Assembly: GCF_030730905.1 (NCBI RefSeq)
Contig: NZ_JAVAMP010000001.1
Coordinates: 1-64,000 of the forward strand
Direction of reading: 5' to 3'
Origin: Chengkuizengella axinellae
GTDB taxonomy: Bacteria; Bacillota; Bacilli; Paenibacillales; KCTC-33759
DNA: 64,000 bases
How positions within the stretch are numbered: position 1 is the first letter of the stretch; each line of letters starts with the position of its first letter. Positions 7,290 to 15,699 of this stretch are shown here, piece after piece. Under the pieces are notes generated by a model, which worked only from the letters and a program-made list of their open reading frames with translations, was not told the origin of the DNA and did no database searches. A program made the position numbers and the translations under genes.

Positions 7290-8018
7290 ATGGATTACTT
7301 AGATATGCTTGCCAAATTAGGAGTTGGAAATGCACATCCTGGTGGCTTCTCCGAAACTATAGAACAGTTAAAGCAATACCCTATAAAAAAAGGGTCTAAG
7401 GTTTTGGAGGTTGGGTGTGGGACAGGTCGAACAGCTTGTTATTTAGCAAGTCAAGGTTACACAGTGACTGCAATAGATATTAGAGAGGATATGATAGAAA
7501 AAGCCAAAGCAAGAGCTAAAGCTGAGAATGTAAAGGTTGTTTTTAAGAAAGGAGATGTAACCTCTCTTCCCTTTGGTTCAAATAAGTTTGATGTCATAAT
7601 GGTAGAATCAGTAACTGTTTTTACTGATCCAGCAATATCATGCAGTGAGTATTTTCGTGTATTGAAAAATAAAGGTGTTTTATATGACAGAGAAATGCTT
7701 GTAACAAATAAAATACCAGAGAATATTAAAAAAGAAATGACTGAATTTTATGGATTTAAAAAAATGATGACTGTGCTTGAATGGACAGAACAATTATATG
7801 AATCGGGCTTTAGTCATGTAGAAGTATGGAAACCTACTAAATTTAATTCAGATATGTGGAAAAAAGAACTGAAATTCCCTGATGAGCATCAACAAGCGGA
7901 TGAAGATGCATATGATAATACTGAGGTTTTCAAAGCAGTTAAGAGGTATGAAGAGCTTATGAATGCGTATCATAAGTATATAGGTTATGGAGTTATGATT
8001 GGTAAGAAATTATTATGA
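7290..8018 (+). CDS. Class I SAM-dependent methyltransferase
   Basis: A 242-residue Rossmann-fold methyltransferase. Motif I is VLEVGCGTGRT (38-48), which binds S-adenosylmethionine; AIDIRE (about 60-65) is the acidic ribose contact, and GDVTSLPF (about 90-97) the post-II region. It has the look of the UbiE/small-molecule group. The substrate is unknown. It has its own ribosome site (AAAGGAGAAAG), stands alone and is followed by a terminator. Confidence 0.8.
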   Translation: MDYLDMLAKLGVGNAHPGGFSETIEQLKQYPIKKGSKVLEVGCGTGRTACYLASQGYTVTAIDIREDMIEKAKARAKAENVKVVFKKGDVTSLPFGSNKFDVIMVESVTVFTDPAISCSEYFRVLKNKGVLYDREMLVTNKIPENIKKEMTEFYGFKKMMTVLEWTEQLYESGFSHVEVWKPTKFNSDMWKKELKFPDEHQQADEDAYDNTEVFKAVKRYEELMNAYHKYIGYGVMIGKKLL

Positions 8019-8071
8019 TAAGGGAACATTGATCTATTTTTTGAAAATAATATTTAATTTATTAGGTTAAT

Positions 8072-8100
8072 AAAAAAGACGTAGAAATACGTCTTTTTTT
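8072..8100 (+). terminator. Terminator after the methyltransferase gene
   Basis: AAAAAAGACGTA-GAAA-TACGTCTTTTTTT: a short GACGTA/TACGTC stem followed by T's. The A run makes it usable on both strands. Confidence 0.8.
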
Positions 8101-8154
8101 CTCTTCAATTAATAAATTTTATGGAGTAAAGATATGCGGGGCTTACTTTTAAAG

Positions 8155-8200
8155 ATGAAAGAACAAAAGGTAATATGCTCAACTAGTGAGCATATTACCT
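8155..8200 (-). terminator. Terminator of the Hsp20-like gene
   Basis: A perfect 14-bp stem (8168-8181 with 8187-8200) around a 5-base loop. Read on the minus strand it is followed by TTTTGTTCTTT. Confidence 0.75.
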
Positions 8201-8219
8201 CATAATAATCTTTAATTAT

Positions 8220-8693
8220 TCATTCATCAAAATGTACTTTTACGTGATTATAATTGTCGTCGTTATCAGGCAGTTTAGGCATGCGTACTTCTAATATATG
8301 ATCTTTATAAATTGCTTTAGTATCATGAGTGTCAATTTGAGTTGGGAGGTCTACCATTTGAGAATCACCTTCTGGCAGTCCTCTAATTTTAAGCTTCGTT
8401 GCATTGATTGATAGTTTGATTTTTTTATGATCGATATGTTTTGGAATGTGAATTTTTGCAATTAAATAGTGATGAATATCCAATAGATCCGTTTTTAATT
8501 GTTCTGTAGAAGAGGGAGCTTCTCTTGTGTTTATAGTACCAGTTCTTGAAAAAGCTTTGTCTAATGTTTCAGAGACATATTTATCTATCCAAGATAAATC
8601 TAAATTTGTTGGGTCAATATCACTGGAAGAAGTATTAGCTAATTGGTCTTTAATTAACTTATTAAATTGGCGTTGATCAAATAAATTATTCAT
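8220..8693 (-). CDS. Hsp20/alpha-crystallin-like protein beside the gerP operon
   Basis: A 157-residue protein. The first 60 residues are variable and polar; residues about 65-157 form a beta-rich domain like the Hsp20 fold of small heat-shock proteins (IHHYLIAKIHIPKHI, then KLKIRGLPEG, DHILEVRMPK). The ATG at 8693 is chosen over one 24 bases upstream because GAGGTAAGG lies just before it. It is divergent from gerPA, with 141 bases between. Hsp20-like proteins of this kind often sit beside spore genes in Bacillales, so a spore role is plausible but not shown. Confidence 0.65.
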   Translation of the reverse strand: MNNLFDQRQFNKLIKDQLANTSSSDIDPTNLDLSWIDKYVSETLDKAFSRTGTINTREAPSSTEQLKTDLLDIHHYLIAKIHIPKHIDHKKIKLSINATKLKIRGLPEGDSQMVDLPTQIDTHDTKAIYKDHILEVRMPKLPDNDDNYNHVKVHFDE

Positions 8694-8772
8694 ATTCCTT
8701 ACCTCTTTCATATACATATTATTAATTAGTTTATTCTGTATTTGAAAATGTGTGATTTAAGAAAAAGAGCAG

Positions 8773-8801
8773 AACATCTGAAGAAATGAGAACATACAAT
8801 A
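8773..8801 (+). promoter_or_regulatory. Sigma-K type promoter of the gerP operon
   Basis: AACA (8773-8776), a 16-base spacer, then CATACAATA (8793-8801). This fits the mother-cell sigma-K consensus mACm-16-CATAnnnTA exactly. The gerP operons of Bacillus are known to be transcribed by sigma-K late in sporulation. Confidence 0.75.
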
Positions 8802-8834
8802 CAATATTGAATACGAGAAAAAGGATGTCTGCTT

Positions 8835-9074
8835 ATGCCTGCTATTGTTGGAACGATAAAAATAATAAGTGTAGGAAGCGGTGCTATAGTTCAATTCGGT
8901 GATTCAATTCAAGTGTCTCCTGTAAGTTCATCTAAAACTTACGCTGGATCAGGTTCATTTAATACTGGGGATTTACCTGTTACAAATAACCTTTTAAGTG
9001 CAACGAATACTTTTGATCCTGATGTGAAAGATCAAACTCAAGATAACTTTGGTGTTGAGGGGAATGTGATATGA
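8835..9074 (+). CDS. gerPA: Spore germination protein GerPA
   Basis: A 79-residue spore coat-associated protein. GerP proteins help germinants pass the coat to their receptors in the inner membrane. The family motif is clear: SVGSGAIVQFGD (13-24), then SP.SSSKTYAGSGSFNTGD (29-46) and a SATNTFDPDVKDQ tail. GerPA and GerPF are sister families; first position in the operon argues for GerPA. The gene is behind a sigma-K promoter and overlaps gerPB by four bases (ATGA). Confidence 0.85.
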   Translation: MPAIVGTIKIISVGSGAIVQFGDSIQVSPVSSSKTYAGSGSFNTGDLPVTNNLLSATNTFDPDVKDQTQDNFGVEGNVI

Positions 9075-9280
9075 ACCTAACAGTAAATCAAAGTATCCAA
9101 ATTAATGTAATTAAAATTGGAGCTGTGACGAATTCCTCTTTTGTACAAATAGGAAGCGCAGGTGTAATTAATTGTTTATCTAATTTGTACAATACAGGAG
9201 GATTTACAGGACCAGCACCAGAATTGGAAGCCATCTCAGAAGCTTCAACTGCTTTTGTTCCATTATCACCACCTTCATAA
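9071..9280 (+). CDS. gerPB: Spore germination protein GerPB
   Basis: A 69-residue member of the GerPB family: QSIQINVIKIG (8-18), SSFVQIGSAG (22-31) and SNLYNTGGFTGPAPE (37-51) are typical. It overlaps gerPA by four bases and so is probably translated by coupling. The role is in spore coat permeability to germinants, by analogy. Confidence 0.87.
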   Translation: MNLTVNQSIQINVIKIGAVTNSSFVQIGSAGVINCLSNLYNTGGFTGPAPELEAISEASTAFVPLSPPS

Positions 9281-9311
9281 TTATTAATGAATAGATTTAG
9301 GAGGACTATAT

Positions 9312-9920
9312 ATGTATGTGGACCCTCAACTGGAACAATATATAAAAAAACTATCGGATAATATAAATCAACATCAAAATAAACTTAATGATTTAGAAAA
9401 ATTGTTGACTCAAATGAAGGAAGATATGAACAAATTAATGAAAAATGGAAACCATACGATTGAAAAGATTGAGTACAATTTTGATCAACTTAAGGTAGAA
9501 ACATTAGAGGGTACTTTAAACATAGGTATTACTCCTGGTGGTAAAGGCTCAATAGAAGAGTTTGAAGTTAATGGTCAGACACAAGAAGATGTAGAAATTC
9601 AAACGATAGAGGAAACAGATCAGCATCAAGGGATAAGGGATGAGATTCATCAGCATTTAGACAAGGAAGTTCCTAACACGATTCGAGCTTTACAGGATAA
9701 GTTTAATTTAGTCATTGGAGAAGAATACACCCAAAATATGATCGAAGATATTAAAAGACAAATTGATGGTCGAGTGAATCATTATTTAAATGGAAATCAT
9801 AATGGTTTAAATGATAACGAGATTAAACATACAGTTATCAACAAAACAAAAAAGGATATAGAAACTTCAATTTTGGACCACTTTCATAAAATTACAGGTA
9901 AGGAGATGGAAAACGGATGA
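9312..9920 (+). CDS. gerPC: Spore germination protein GerPC
   Basis: A 202-residue protein, the usual size of GerPC. The N-terminal third (8-55) is a heptad-like coiled coil (LEQYIKKLSDNINQHQNKL), followed by a segment with KIEYNFDQLKVETLEGTLNIGITPGG (about 60-85), the family hallmark, and a helical C-terminus. Strong ribosome site (AGGAGGA). It overlaps gerPD by four bases. Known gerP mutants germinate poorly because germinants cannot reach their receptors. Confidence 0.85.
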   Translation: MYVDPQLEQYIKKLSDNINQHQNKLNDLEKLLTQMKEDMNKLMKNGNHTIEKIEYNFDQLKVETLEGTLNIGITPGGKGSIEEFEVNGQTQEDVEIQTIEETDQHQGIRDEIHQHLDKEVPNTIRALQDKFNLVIGEEYTQNMIEDIKRQIDGRVNHYLNGNHNGLNDNEIKHTVINKTKKDIETSILDHFHKITGKEMENG

Positions 9921-10108
9921 AAATGAATTATACAGTTGTAAATAAAGAAATTCATGTGGGAGATATCAATATCATAGGTTTAACAGGCTCCTCTGTATTA
10001 TTAGTAGGTGATACAGAACACATTTCGAGTGCTTCAGCATTTGATACTCCACCAGAAGCATTAATTATAGGTCCTCTTGCTCCTCTAGCACCTGAGACAC
10101 CGTTTTAA
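9917..10108 (+). CDS. gerPD: Spore germination protein GerPD
   Basis: A 63-residue GerPD family protein: VNKEIHVGDINI (8-19), SSVLLVGDTEHISSASAFDTPP (25-46) and a proline-rich end. ATG at 9917 overlaps the gerPC stop; ATG at 9923 is an alternative. It is part of the gerPABCDE unit. Confidence 0.85.
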   Translation: MKMNYTVVNKEIHVGDINIIGLTGSSVLLVGDTEHISSASAFDTPPEALIIGPLAPLAPETPF

Positions 10109-10115
10109 TGGATCG

Positions 10116-10532
10116 ATGGTTATGAGAAGAACTTCTGTTGTCGAGAGGATAAAAGTGATTTCTGTTACAAGAAGTGCCATTTTCCAGATTGGAGACTCTG
10201 TTAACTTAAAACCAAGATCCTTGGTTTATGCTGTTCAACGAGGAGTCCCTGTATATTTTCCATATGAAGGTGATTTTGCCCAACAGGAGCTGTTTAAAGA
10301 GCCAATACCAAAACTAGTTGTTAAGGAAGATGTAAAAACTACGTTTATTAATGAAAATCCTAATATTTATGTGGATAGTATTAGAATATTGGGGATGGGT
10401 GGATCATCCGTTTTACAAGTCGGGTCGAATTGCGAAATTGATACAGAATCAAAAGTAATCAATATCCGACAATTCATTAAAGAGGATTTGGAAAGCCATG
10501 CTTATATGATTCCAACAAGTAAAAAGGTTTAA
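10116..10532 (+). CDS. gerPE: Spore germination protein GerPE
   Basis: A 138-residue GerPE family protein. It has two SAIFQIGDS-like segments, near 20-28 and, as SSVLQVGSN, near 98-106, both echoing the core motif of the small GerP proteins. It starts eight bases after gerPD. A strong terminator follows, so no gerPF is in this operon, unlike the six-gene gerPABCDEF order known from Bacillus. ATG at 10122 is an alternative start. Confidence 0.83.
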   Translation: MVMRRTSVVERIKVISVTRSAIFQIGDSVNLKPRSLVYAVQRGVPVYFPYEGDFAQQELFKEPIPKLVVKEDVKTTFINENPNIYVDSIRILGMGGSSVLQVGSNCEIDTESKVINIRQFIKEDLESHAYMIPTSKKV

Positions 10533-10538
10533 ATTTAA

Positions 10539-10575
10539 AACCGACCATGCAATATACATGGTCGGTTTATTATTT
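10539..10575 (+). terminator. Terminator of the gerP operon
   Basis: AACCGACCATG pairs with CATGGTCGGTT around an 8-base loop, followed by TATTATTTT. Confidence 0.82.
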
Positions 10576-10866
10576 TACGATCTGAGCCGAATTAGTATGA
10601 TGTTCTTAATTTTAGCCTGAAGTTATTTCCGTATTTTGATTTGTGTTTTGCTAGTGTTCATTATAGCGTGGTTTGATTGTGAATCAGACAAGCAAGTTAT
10701 GCCAATCAATAGATAGTCCAGCAGACACCTATTCTTAGGTAGGTCAAGGACCTAGACTATAGTCTAGGTTCAAATATGGTCGGGGGTCTGTTTTGAAACC
10801 ACCTAGAATCACCTACAATAATATTAAAGAAACACACAAGACAGCAATCAAAGGTGGTGAGAAAAA
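10576..10866 (+). other. Leader region of the envelope-stress operon
   Basis: A gap without genes before the LiaI-like gene. It holds the palindrome at 10750-10769 and a possible promoter (TTGAAA 10793, TACAAT 10814, spacer 15, so weak). CCTAG elements recur near 10738, 10750 and 10802. The first 150 bases show nothing I can interpret. Confidence 0.4.
10750..10769 (+). promoter_or_regulatory. Perfect 20-bp palindrome, candidate LiaR site
   Basis: ACCTAGACTATAGTCTAGGT is a perfect palindrome with no loop. The inner GACTATAGTC resembles the ACT/AGT dyads reported for LiaR/VraR-type regulators. It lies just upstream of the operon's likely promoter, as an activator site would. That LiaR (15036) binds here is inference. 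Confidence 0.55.
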
Positions 10867-11163
10867 ATGATATTTAATAAAAAGAACTTACTTGCTTTGT
10901 TTTTAATAATCATCGGTGGCTTGTTCTTATTAGAAAAGATTGGATTGAATTTTGGTCATAGTATTATTTCATTTTTGATTCCCTTCGTTATTCTAGGGAT
11001 TGGTTATTTAGGAATTAAAAATGGCAAATTTATTGGATGGCCGCTATTAATTATTGGATGTTTCATGCTTTTAGGGAAATTTGCAGGTATCCTAGGGATT
11101 TTATTAGCTGTTGGACTCATTTTAGTAGGAGTTCATTTACTTAAAAAAAGAAGCATTGAATAG
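10867..11163 (+). CDS. LiaI-like small membrane protein
   Basis: A 98-residue protein of three or four membrane segments (about 5-22, 28-46, 52-68, 72-92) with short loops such as GIKNGKFIGW. It is similar in layout to LiaI and the DUF5668 membrane proteins of the cell-envelope stress response. In B. subtilis, LiaI anchors the PspA homologue LiaH at the membrane. Here it heads an operon with PspA next to it, 15 bases away. Ribosome site GGTGGTGAG. Confidence 0.75.
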   Translation: MIFNKKNLLALFLIIIGGLFLLEKIGLNFGHSIISFLIPFVILGIGYLGIKNGKFIGWPLLIIGCFMLLGKFAGILGILLAVGLILVGVHLLKKRSIE

Positions 11164-11178
11164 AAAGGGGTATAAGGG

Positions 11179-11847
11179 ATGAGTCTTGTAAAACGAATTA
11201 GAGATATTAGTGTTGCTACCTTAAATGACAAAATAGAAAATGCTGAAGATCCAGTACGTTTCATTGATAAATATTTACAGACGCAAAAGAGGAAATTAAC
11301 AGAACTTGAAAAGCTTTATCAACAAACGCTAACACATGCACACTCTGTGAAACAGCAATTTATGGAGGCTGAAAGCAACAGAATAAAAAGGGAAAATCAA
11401 GCTGAAGTTGCAGTGAAAGCAGGGGAAGAACAGCTGGCAAAATTAATTTTATTAGAAAAAATGCAAAGTGAGGAAAAAAGCGAGCAGTATAGATTGCTGT
11501 ACGAAGATGGCAAGCAAACCATATTGGAATTAGAGGAGCAAATTCAAAACTTAAAGGACGAAGTACAAGAACTAGTTGATAAAAGAGCATTTTACGAAGC
11601 GAAAATTGAATCCATTCGTTTACAAAAACAATTAAATCAAGTCAATCGATTCATAGAAAAACAAAATTATTATGATCAGTCTAGATCCATTGATCAAAAA
11701 TTTTCTGAATTAGAAATGCAAACAAATGCTTTAAGAGAAGTAAGATCCAATGACACTAAAACAGGTTCTTCCTTTGGGGGAAAATTACAATCAGAAGTTG
11801 ATGCTCAGTTTCAACAATTAAAGAAAAAACTAGAAAAAGAGAGGTGA
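11179..11847 (+). CDS. pspA: PspA/IM30 family protein (first copy)
   Basis: A 222-residue, almost entirely helical coiled-coil protein of the PspA/LiaH/Vipp1 family, which forms large rings or rods that support damaged cell membranes. The N-terminal KRIRDISVATLNDKIENAEDPV (5-26) is the typical amphipathic membrane-binding start. It sits between the LiaI-like protein and PspC and is likely induced by LiaR. A second, clearly different PspA lies at 12244. Confidence 0.87.
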   Translation: MSLVKRIRDISVATLNDKIENAEDPVRFIDKYLQTQKRKLTELEKLYQQTLTHAHSVKQQFMEAESNRIKRENQAEVAVKAGEEQLAKLILLEKMQSEEKSEQYRLLYEDGKQTILELEEQIQNLKDEVQELVDKRAFYEAKIESIRLQKQLNQVNRFIEKQNYYDQSRSIDQKFSELEMQTNALREVRSNDTKTGSSFGGKLQSEVDAQFQQLKKKLEKER

Positions 11848-11854
11848 ATTTAGA

Positions 11855-12244
11855 GTGTCAAATTTATATAGATCTCAAACAGATAAAAAACTTACCGGAT
11901 TATGCGGTGGTTTAGCAGAATACTTAAATGTAGATTCAAATTTGTTAAGGATCATCCTAATCATTACAGCCGTATTTACTAGTGGAACAGTGATATTACT
12001 ATACTTTTTAATTAGTATGGTTATCTCAAAGCAGCCTGCAATGCAAGCATCGTTCCAAGATTCTGGGTCAACTTACAGCAGTTCAAATGTTCAATCAAAG
12101 ACTTCAGATGCAACAACTACTACTTTTGATAGTGGTTCTAAAATAGATGACATGATGAAAGATATTGAAAAAAAAGCAATGCAGCAAGAAATAGAAGATT
12201 TAAAAGCTAAATTAGCTAAATATGAGAAAGGGGAACAAAAATAA
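11855..12244 (+). CDS. pspC: PspC domain membrane protein
   Basis: A 129-residue protein. Residues 3-60 are a PspC domain ([20 protein letters not shown], then a membrane helix [12 protein letters not shown]). The rest is a Ser/Thr-rich linker and a C-terminal coiled coil (about 95-127), unlike the shortest PspC proteins. PspC proteins sense or bind at the membrane in the phage-shock response. The GTG start follows GAGGTG; the stop codon overlaps the next ATG by one base. Confidence 0.85.
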   Translation: MSNLYRSQTDKKLTGLCGGLAEYLNVDSNLLRIILIITAVFTSGTVILLYFLISMVISKQPAMQASFQDSGSTYSSSNVQSKTSDATTTTFDSGSKIDDMMKDIEKKAMQQEIEDLKAKLAKYEKGEQK

Positions 12245-12918
12245 TGGGAGTATTTAAAAGAATTTCAGATATGACGAAGGCATCTTTACATGAGGTATTA
12301 GATAAAATCGAGGACCCAGTTGTGATGCTGAACCAATATTTAAGAGACATGGAAGAAGAAATTGCAAAAGCCGAAGTGACAGTTGCTAAACAGCTTGCTA
12401 ATGAACGTATGTTGAAGCAAAGATTGGATGAGATGATTGGAGCAAGTAAAAACCAAGAATTAAAAGCTGCTGAGGTATTGAAAAACGGGCAGGATGAGGA
12501 AGCAAAAACATTGCTTGAACAAAAAATTCAGCTTGATCAAAAAGCGGAAGAACTCACTCAAATGCATACAACATCTAAGAATCAAGCAGATGAATTGAAA
12601 AATCAGCTTCATGAGATGAAAGAAGAATTTTATAAAATGCGCAACAAACGTAATGAATTGGCTGCAAGAGCACAACTAGCAGATACTAAAAAACAAATGA
12701 CACAGTTATCAGGCAATCAACAGATTGATCGTGGGAATGCTACATCAGGGTTTAGAAGAATTGAGGAGAAAATTGTACAGAAGGAAATCGAATCTCAAGT
12801 TTTTAAAAGCAACTCAGACCTAAAACCAACTAATCTTACTAATATAAATCCAGTCAAAAAAGAAAAATTAGATGCTGAATTTAAAGCTTTAAAAGATAAA
12901 AGCACAAAAACAAAATAA
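12244..12918 (+). CDS. pspA: PspA/IM30 family protein (second copy)
   Basis: A 224-residue coiled-coil protein of the PspA/IM30 family: N-terminal [23 protein letters not shown] and then long heptads. It is more like the canonical PspA than the copy at 11179 ([13 protein letters not shown] is conserved). It is translationally coupled to pspC (TAATG). Two divergent PspA proteins in one operon may build mixed or alternative membrane scaffolds. Confidence 0.87.
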   Translation: MGVFKRISDMTKASLHEVLDKIEDPVVMLNQYLRDMEEEIAKAEVTVAKQLANERMLKQRLDEMIGASKNQELKAAEVLKNGQDEEAKTLLEQKIQLDQKAEELTQMHTTSKNQADELKNQLHEMKEEFYKMRNKRNELAARAQLADTKKQMTQLSGNQQIDRGNATSGFRRIEEKIVQKEIESQVFKSNSDLKPTNLTNINPVKKEKLDAEFKALKDKSTKTK

Positions 12919-12978
12919 TTTTGAATATCAAAACATATACCCAATAAATGTACAATTATGTTATGCTATTAAAGGATT

Positions 12979-13018
12979 AAGCCATACGGTTTGTTATTTG
13001 CCGCTATGGCTTTTCATA
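12979..13018 (+). terminator. Possible terminator or attenuator after the second pspA
   Basis: AAGCCATA-CGG pairs with CCG-C-TATGGCTT around a 10-base loop, followed by a short TTTT. The T run is weak, so some reading into liaF is likely. Confidence 0.4.
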
Positions 13019-13069
13019 GCTTTTAGTTGTGAGAGAAAAACTATCGTATGAAGGGGGGAGCGACATTAA

Positions 13070-13717
13070 ATGAAAGATCGAAATCGAAACACTGCTTTAG
13101 TTTTGATCTTTGCAGGACTGTTTTTATTACTTGGTAATATATTTGGTTTTTTAATCGTTGCTTCCCTTATATTGATTTGGTTTGGAGTGGATCGAATCCG
13201 CATCGGAGAAAAAAACAAAGGGTACCTTCTACTAGTCATTGGAGTTATTATTCTAATTAGTAATCATATGATGTTTGTAGTTGGCTTGGTACTTATTATA
13301 TTTGGATATTTTTATATGAAATCAGATAAACAGAAGGTTGATGAGACTTTTATAGAGAAACAAAATTTAGTACAGAGTGTGAAGTGGAATAAAAATCAAT
13401 GGACATTGAAAAACATGATGATTCGTTCCATCGTTGGTGAAATCCATATGGACGTTTCTCATGCATTAATAGATGAAAGAGAAACAACTATTATTTTGCA
13501 AGGGGTTGTTGGGGACATAGATATCATTGTCCCTGATCATATTGGTGTTACGATTGATGCAACTTTGATCGTAGGAGAAATTGGTGTAAACTGGGAGAAA
13601 GAAGCGGGGATGATGAATAAATTCACCTGGGCATCACCTAACTATGCATCCTCTGATATAAAGCTGAATTTTATGATTTCTTACATTGTAGGAGACATAG
13701 ATATAAAAATCATCTAA
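13070..13717 (+). CDS. liaF: LiaF-like membrane regulator of envelope stress
   Basis: A 215-residue protein. The first 90 residues hold about four short membrane segments; the C-terminal part (about 115-215) is a beta-rich domain with repeated VGEI/VGDI elements (VGEIHMDVSHA, VVGDIDIIVP, VGEIGVNW, VGDIDIKI), the signature of the LiaF C-terminal domain. LiaF holds the LiaS kinase inactive in unstressed cells. Ribosome site AAGGGGGGAG. liaS follows 258 bases later, after a dispersed repeat. Confidence 0.85.
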   Translation: MKDRNRNTALVLIFAGLFLLLGNIFGFLIVASLILIWFGVDRIRIGEKNKGYLLLVIGVIILISNHMMFVVGLVLIIFGYFYMKSDKQKVDETFIEKQNLVQSVKWNKNQWTLKNMMIRSIVGEIHMDVSHALIDERETTIILQGVVGDIDIIVPDHIGVTIDATLIVGEIGVNWEKEAGMMNKFTWASPNYASSDIKLNFMISYIVGDIDIKII

Positions 13718-13728
13718 CATGCACCCCA

Positions 13729-13858
13729 AGAAGGACGCGAAACTTTGAAGCATAATCCGATTACTTTTCGGGGACCCCATAACAATTAAAGCATTATGAA
13801 ATAAAGTAAAGCTATGGAAACAAAATTTCATCTCACAAAAGTGAAGTGAAGCTTTGTA
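13729..13858 (+). repeat. Dispersed repeat with GAAGCATAATCC and AAAAGTGAAGTGA ends, copy A
   Basis: TTTGAAGCATAATCC, then TTTTCGGGGACCCC, then after about 60 bases CACAAAAGTGAAGTGAAGCTT. The same blocks in the same order occur at 15700-15800. The 3' block recurs, inverted, at 28650. ACTTTT and AAAAGT arms can pair. It lies between liaF and liaS. Confidence 0.65.
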
Positions 13859-13863
13859 ATTTT

Positions 13864-13918
13864 AACGTCTAAGGTTACATCTGTTCTATAATTTGAAACC
13901 TTCTTAGAGGATAGACGT
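13864..13918 (+). other. Long imperfect hairpin upstream of liaS
   Basis: ACGTCT-AAGGTT (13865-13876) pairs with AACCTT (13897-13902) and, after a bulge, AGACGT (13913-13918). It could be an RNA control element or part of the neighbouring repeat. No T run follows. Confidence 0.3.
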
Positions 13919-13975
13919 ATTCCATTATAAGTGATTTTAATCTTCGGATAGTAATGTTAAGAAGGGAGGAATACT

Positions 13976-15052
13976 ATGCCACGTAATAAAAAAAAACTGA
14001 CTAACATGGTGTGGAGAAACATGGGAGAATCTATCTTTGCCACACTATTGATTTTTAGTATTGTCATATATTTTCTGCAATCCTATGGATATATAATAAA
14101 GATTGATTCATGGGTAATAGTTATTCAGCATAGTATTACTCTCCTTGTTATTATATTGGTGATCGGGGCTTTGTTTGGTTTTTTACAGAGCAATAAAATG
14201 AAAAAAAGATTGGATCGTTTATACGATTCGATGCTTTTATTAGAAAAAGGAAACTTACCTAAGGATATCCCATCACTAGGTGAAGATGAAATCGGTAGAT
14301 TAGCAGATCAATTAAGTGAAATCAAAAAAAAATGGGAGGATCAAATCACCTCTCTTCAAAGGCTGTCAACGAATAATGCTCAGCTTGCAGAAAAGGCCCG
14401 CTTTTCAGCAGTTACGGAGGAGCGACAACGGTTGGCGCGTGATTTGCACGATGCTGTAAGTCAACAGTTATTTGCTATTTCTATGACAGCAACAGCAGTT
14501 GGCCGTACATTAAATACCGATTTTGAAAAGGCAAAAAGGCAAGTGTCGCTAATTGAAGAAATGGCATCTGTTGCTCAGTCTGAAATGAGAGCTTTATTGC
14601 TGCATTTAAGACCCGTACATTTGGAAGGGAAAAGATTATCCCAAGGATTACATGAATTATTACAGGAGCTCAATTCAAAGGTTCCTATACATATTACATT
14701 GGAAATGGACGAACATATTCAATTGACTAAAGGTGTAGAGGATCACATATTCCGCATCATACAAGAAGCTTTATCCAATACATTGCGCCATTCAAAGGCT
14801 TCAGAGATGGAAATTAAGTGTTCCTATAATGGAAACATTGTACGTTTAATGATTAAAGACAATGGGGTAGGTTTTGATATGAATCTTCAAAAACATGCCT
14901 CTTATGGGATTGTCTCCATGAAAGAACGTGTAGATGAAATAGGTGGTTCTATTCATTTTTTAACTGCGCCTGGTAAAGGAACGAGAATTGAAATTCGTAT
15001 TCCTGTTGTAAATGTACAAAGAGGGGAGGAGCAAGATGTCTATTCCAATTAA
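13976..15052 (+). CDS. liaS: Sensor histidine kinase LiaS
   Basis: A 358-residue membrane kinase. Two membrane helices (about 17-35 and 45-65) with a very short outer loop mark an intramembrane-sensing kinase. A HAMP-like linker follows, then the HisKA_3 dimerisation helix with phosphorylated H158 in [11 protein letters not shown], and an ATPase domain (NTLRHSKAS about 265-273, [21 protein letters not shown]). It senses cell-wall damage under LiaF control and phosphorylates LiaR, whose gene overlaps its 3' end by 17 bases. Confidence 0.9.
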   Translation: MPRNKKKLTNMVWRNMGESIFATLLIFSIVIYFLQSYGYIIKIDSWVIVIQHSITLLVIILVIGALFGFLQSNKMKKRLDRLYDSMLLLEKGNLPKDIPSLGEDEIGRLADQLSEIKKKWEDQITSLQRLSTNNAQLAEKARFSAVTEERQRLARDLHDAVSQQLFAISMTATAVGRTLNTDFEKAKRQVSLIEEMASVAQSEMRALLLHLRPVHLEGKRLSQGLHELLQELNSKVPIHITLEMDEHIQLTKGVEDHIFRIIQEALSNTLRHSKASEMEIKCSYNGNIVRLMIKDNGVGFDMNLQKHASYGIVSMKERVDEIGGSIHFLTAPGKGTRIEIRIPVVNVQRGEEQDVYSN

Positions 15053-15680
15053 GGTATTGATTGTAGATGACCATGAAATGGTTCGGATTGGTTTGTCAGC
15101 TGTTTTAAGTACAGAGGAAGATATAGAAATCATTGGAGAAGCTAGTAATGGTGCAGAGGGCATTAGATTAGCTCAGGACTATGATCCAGATGTTGTATTA
15201 ATGGATTTGGTTATGGAAGAAATGGATGGCATAGAAACAACGAAAAAGTTGTTAAAACTTAAACCTAAATGCAAAGTCATTGTTTTGACAAGTTATTTGG
15301 ATGATGAGAAGGTGTATCCAGTCATTGAAGCGGGGGCATTTAGTTATTTATTAAAAACCTCTCGTGCTACTGAAATTGCCCAAGCGATTCGCTCCGCGAT
15401 GAACGGACATCCGATTCTTGAATCACAAGTAGCATCCAAAATCATGAATCGATTTCGTCAGCCACAACAAGAAAAAGCACCACATGAAGATTTGACTGAT
15501 CGTGAAATGGAAGTTTTACGTTTAATTGCTCAAGGAAAATCAAACCAAGAAGTAGCGGATGAACTTTTCATTGGAGTAAAAACAGTTAAGTTTCATGTTA
15601 CAAATATATTATCTAAATTAGGGGTTGAGGATCGTACACAAGCAGCAATCTATGCCTTTAAACATGGGTTAGCGGAGTAA
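15036..15680 (+). CDS. liaR: Response regulator LiaR (NarL/FixJ family)
   Basis: A 214-residue regulator. The receiver domain has D11, D12, phosphorylated D57 (VVLMDLVM) and K109 in the LLKTS strand. The C-terminal LuxR-type helix-turn-helix (about 148-210) reads [25 protein letters not shown] at 15036 is chosen because GAGGGGAGGAG precedes it; an in-frame ATG 24 bases upstream lacks such a site. Probable target: the LiaI-PspA-PspC-PspA promoter via the palindrome at 10750. Confidence 0.92.
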   Translation: MSIPIKVLIVDDHEMVRIGLSAVLSTEEDIEIIGEASNGAEGIRLAQDYDPDVVLMDLVMEEMDGIETTKKLLKLKPKCKVIVLTSYLDDEKVYPVIEAGAFSYLLKTSRATEIAQAIRSAMNGHPILESQVASKIMNRFRQPQQEKAPHEDLTDREMEVLRLIAQGKSNQEVADELFIGVKTVKFHVTNILSKLGVEDRTQAAIYAFKHGLAE

Positions 15681-15699
15681 ATAAGGAGTAAATAATATA

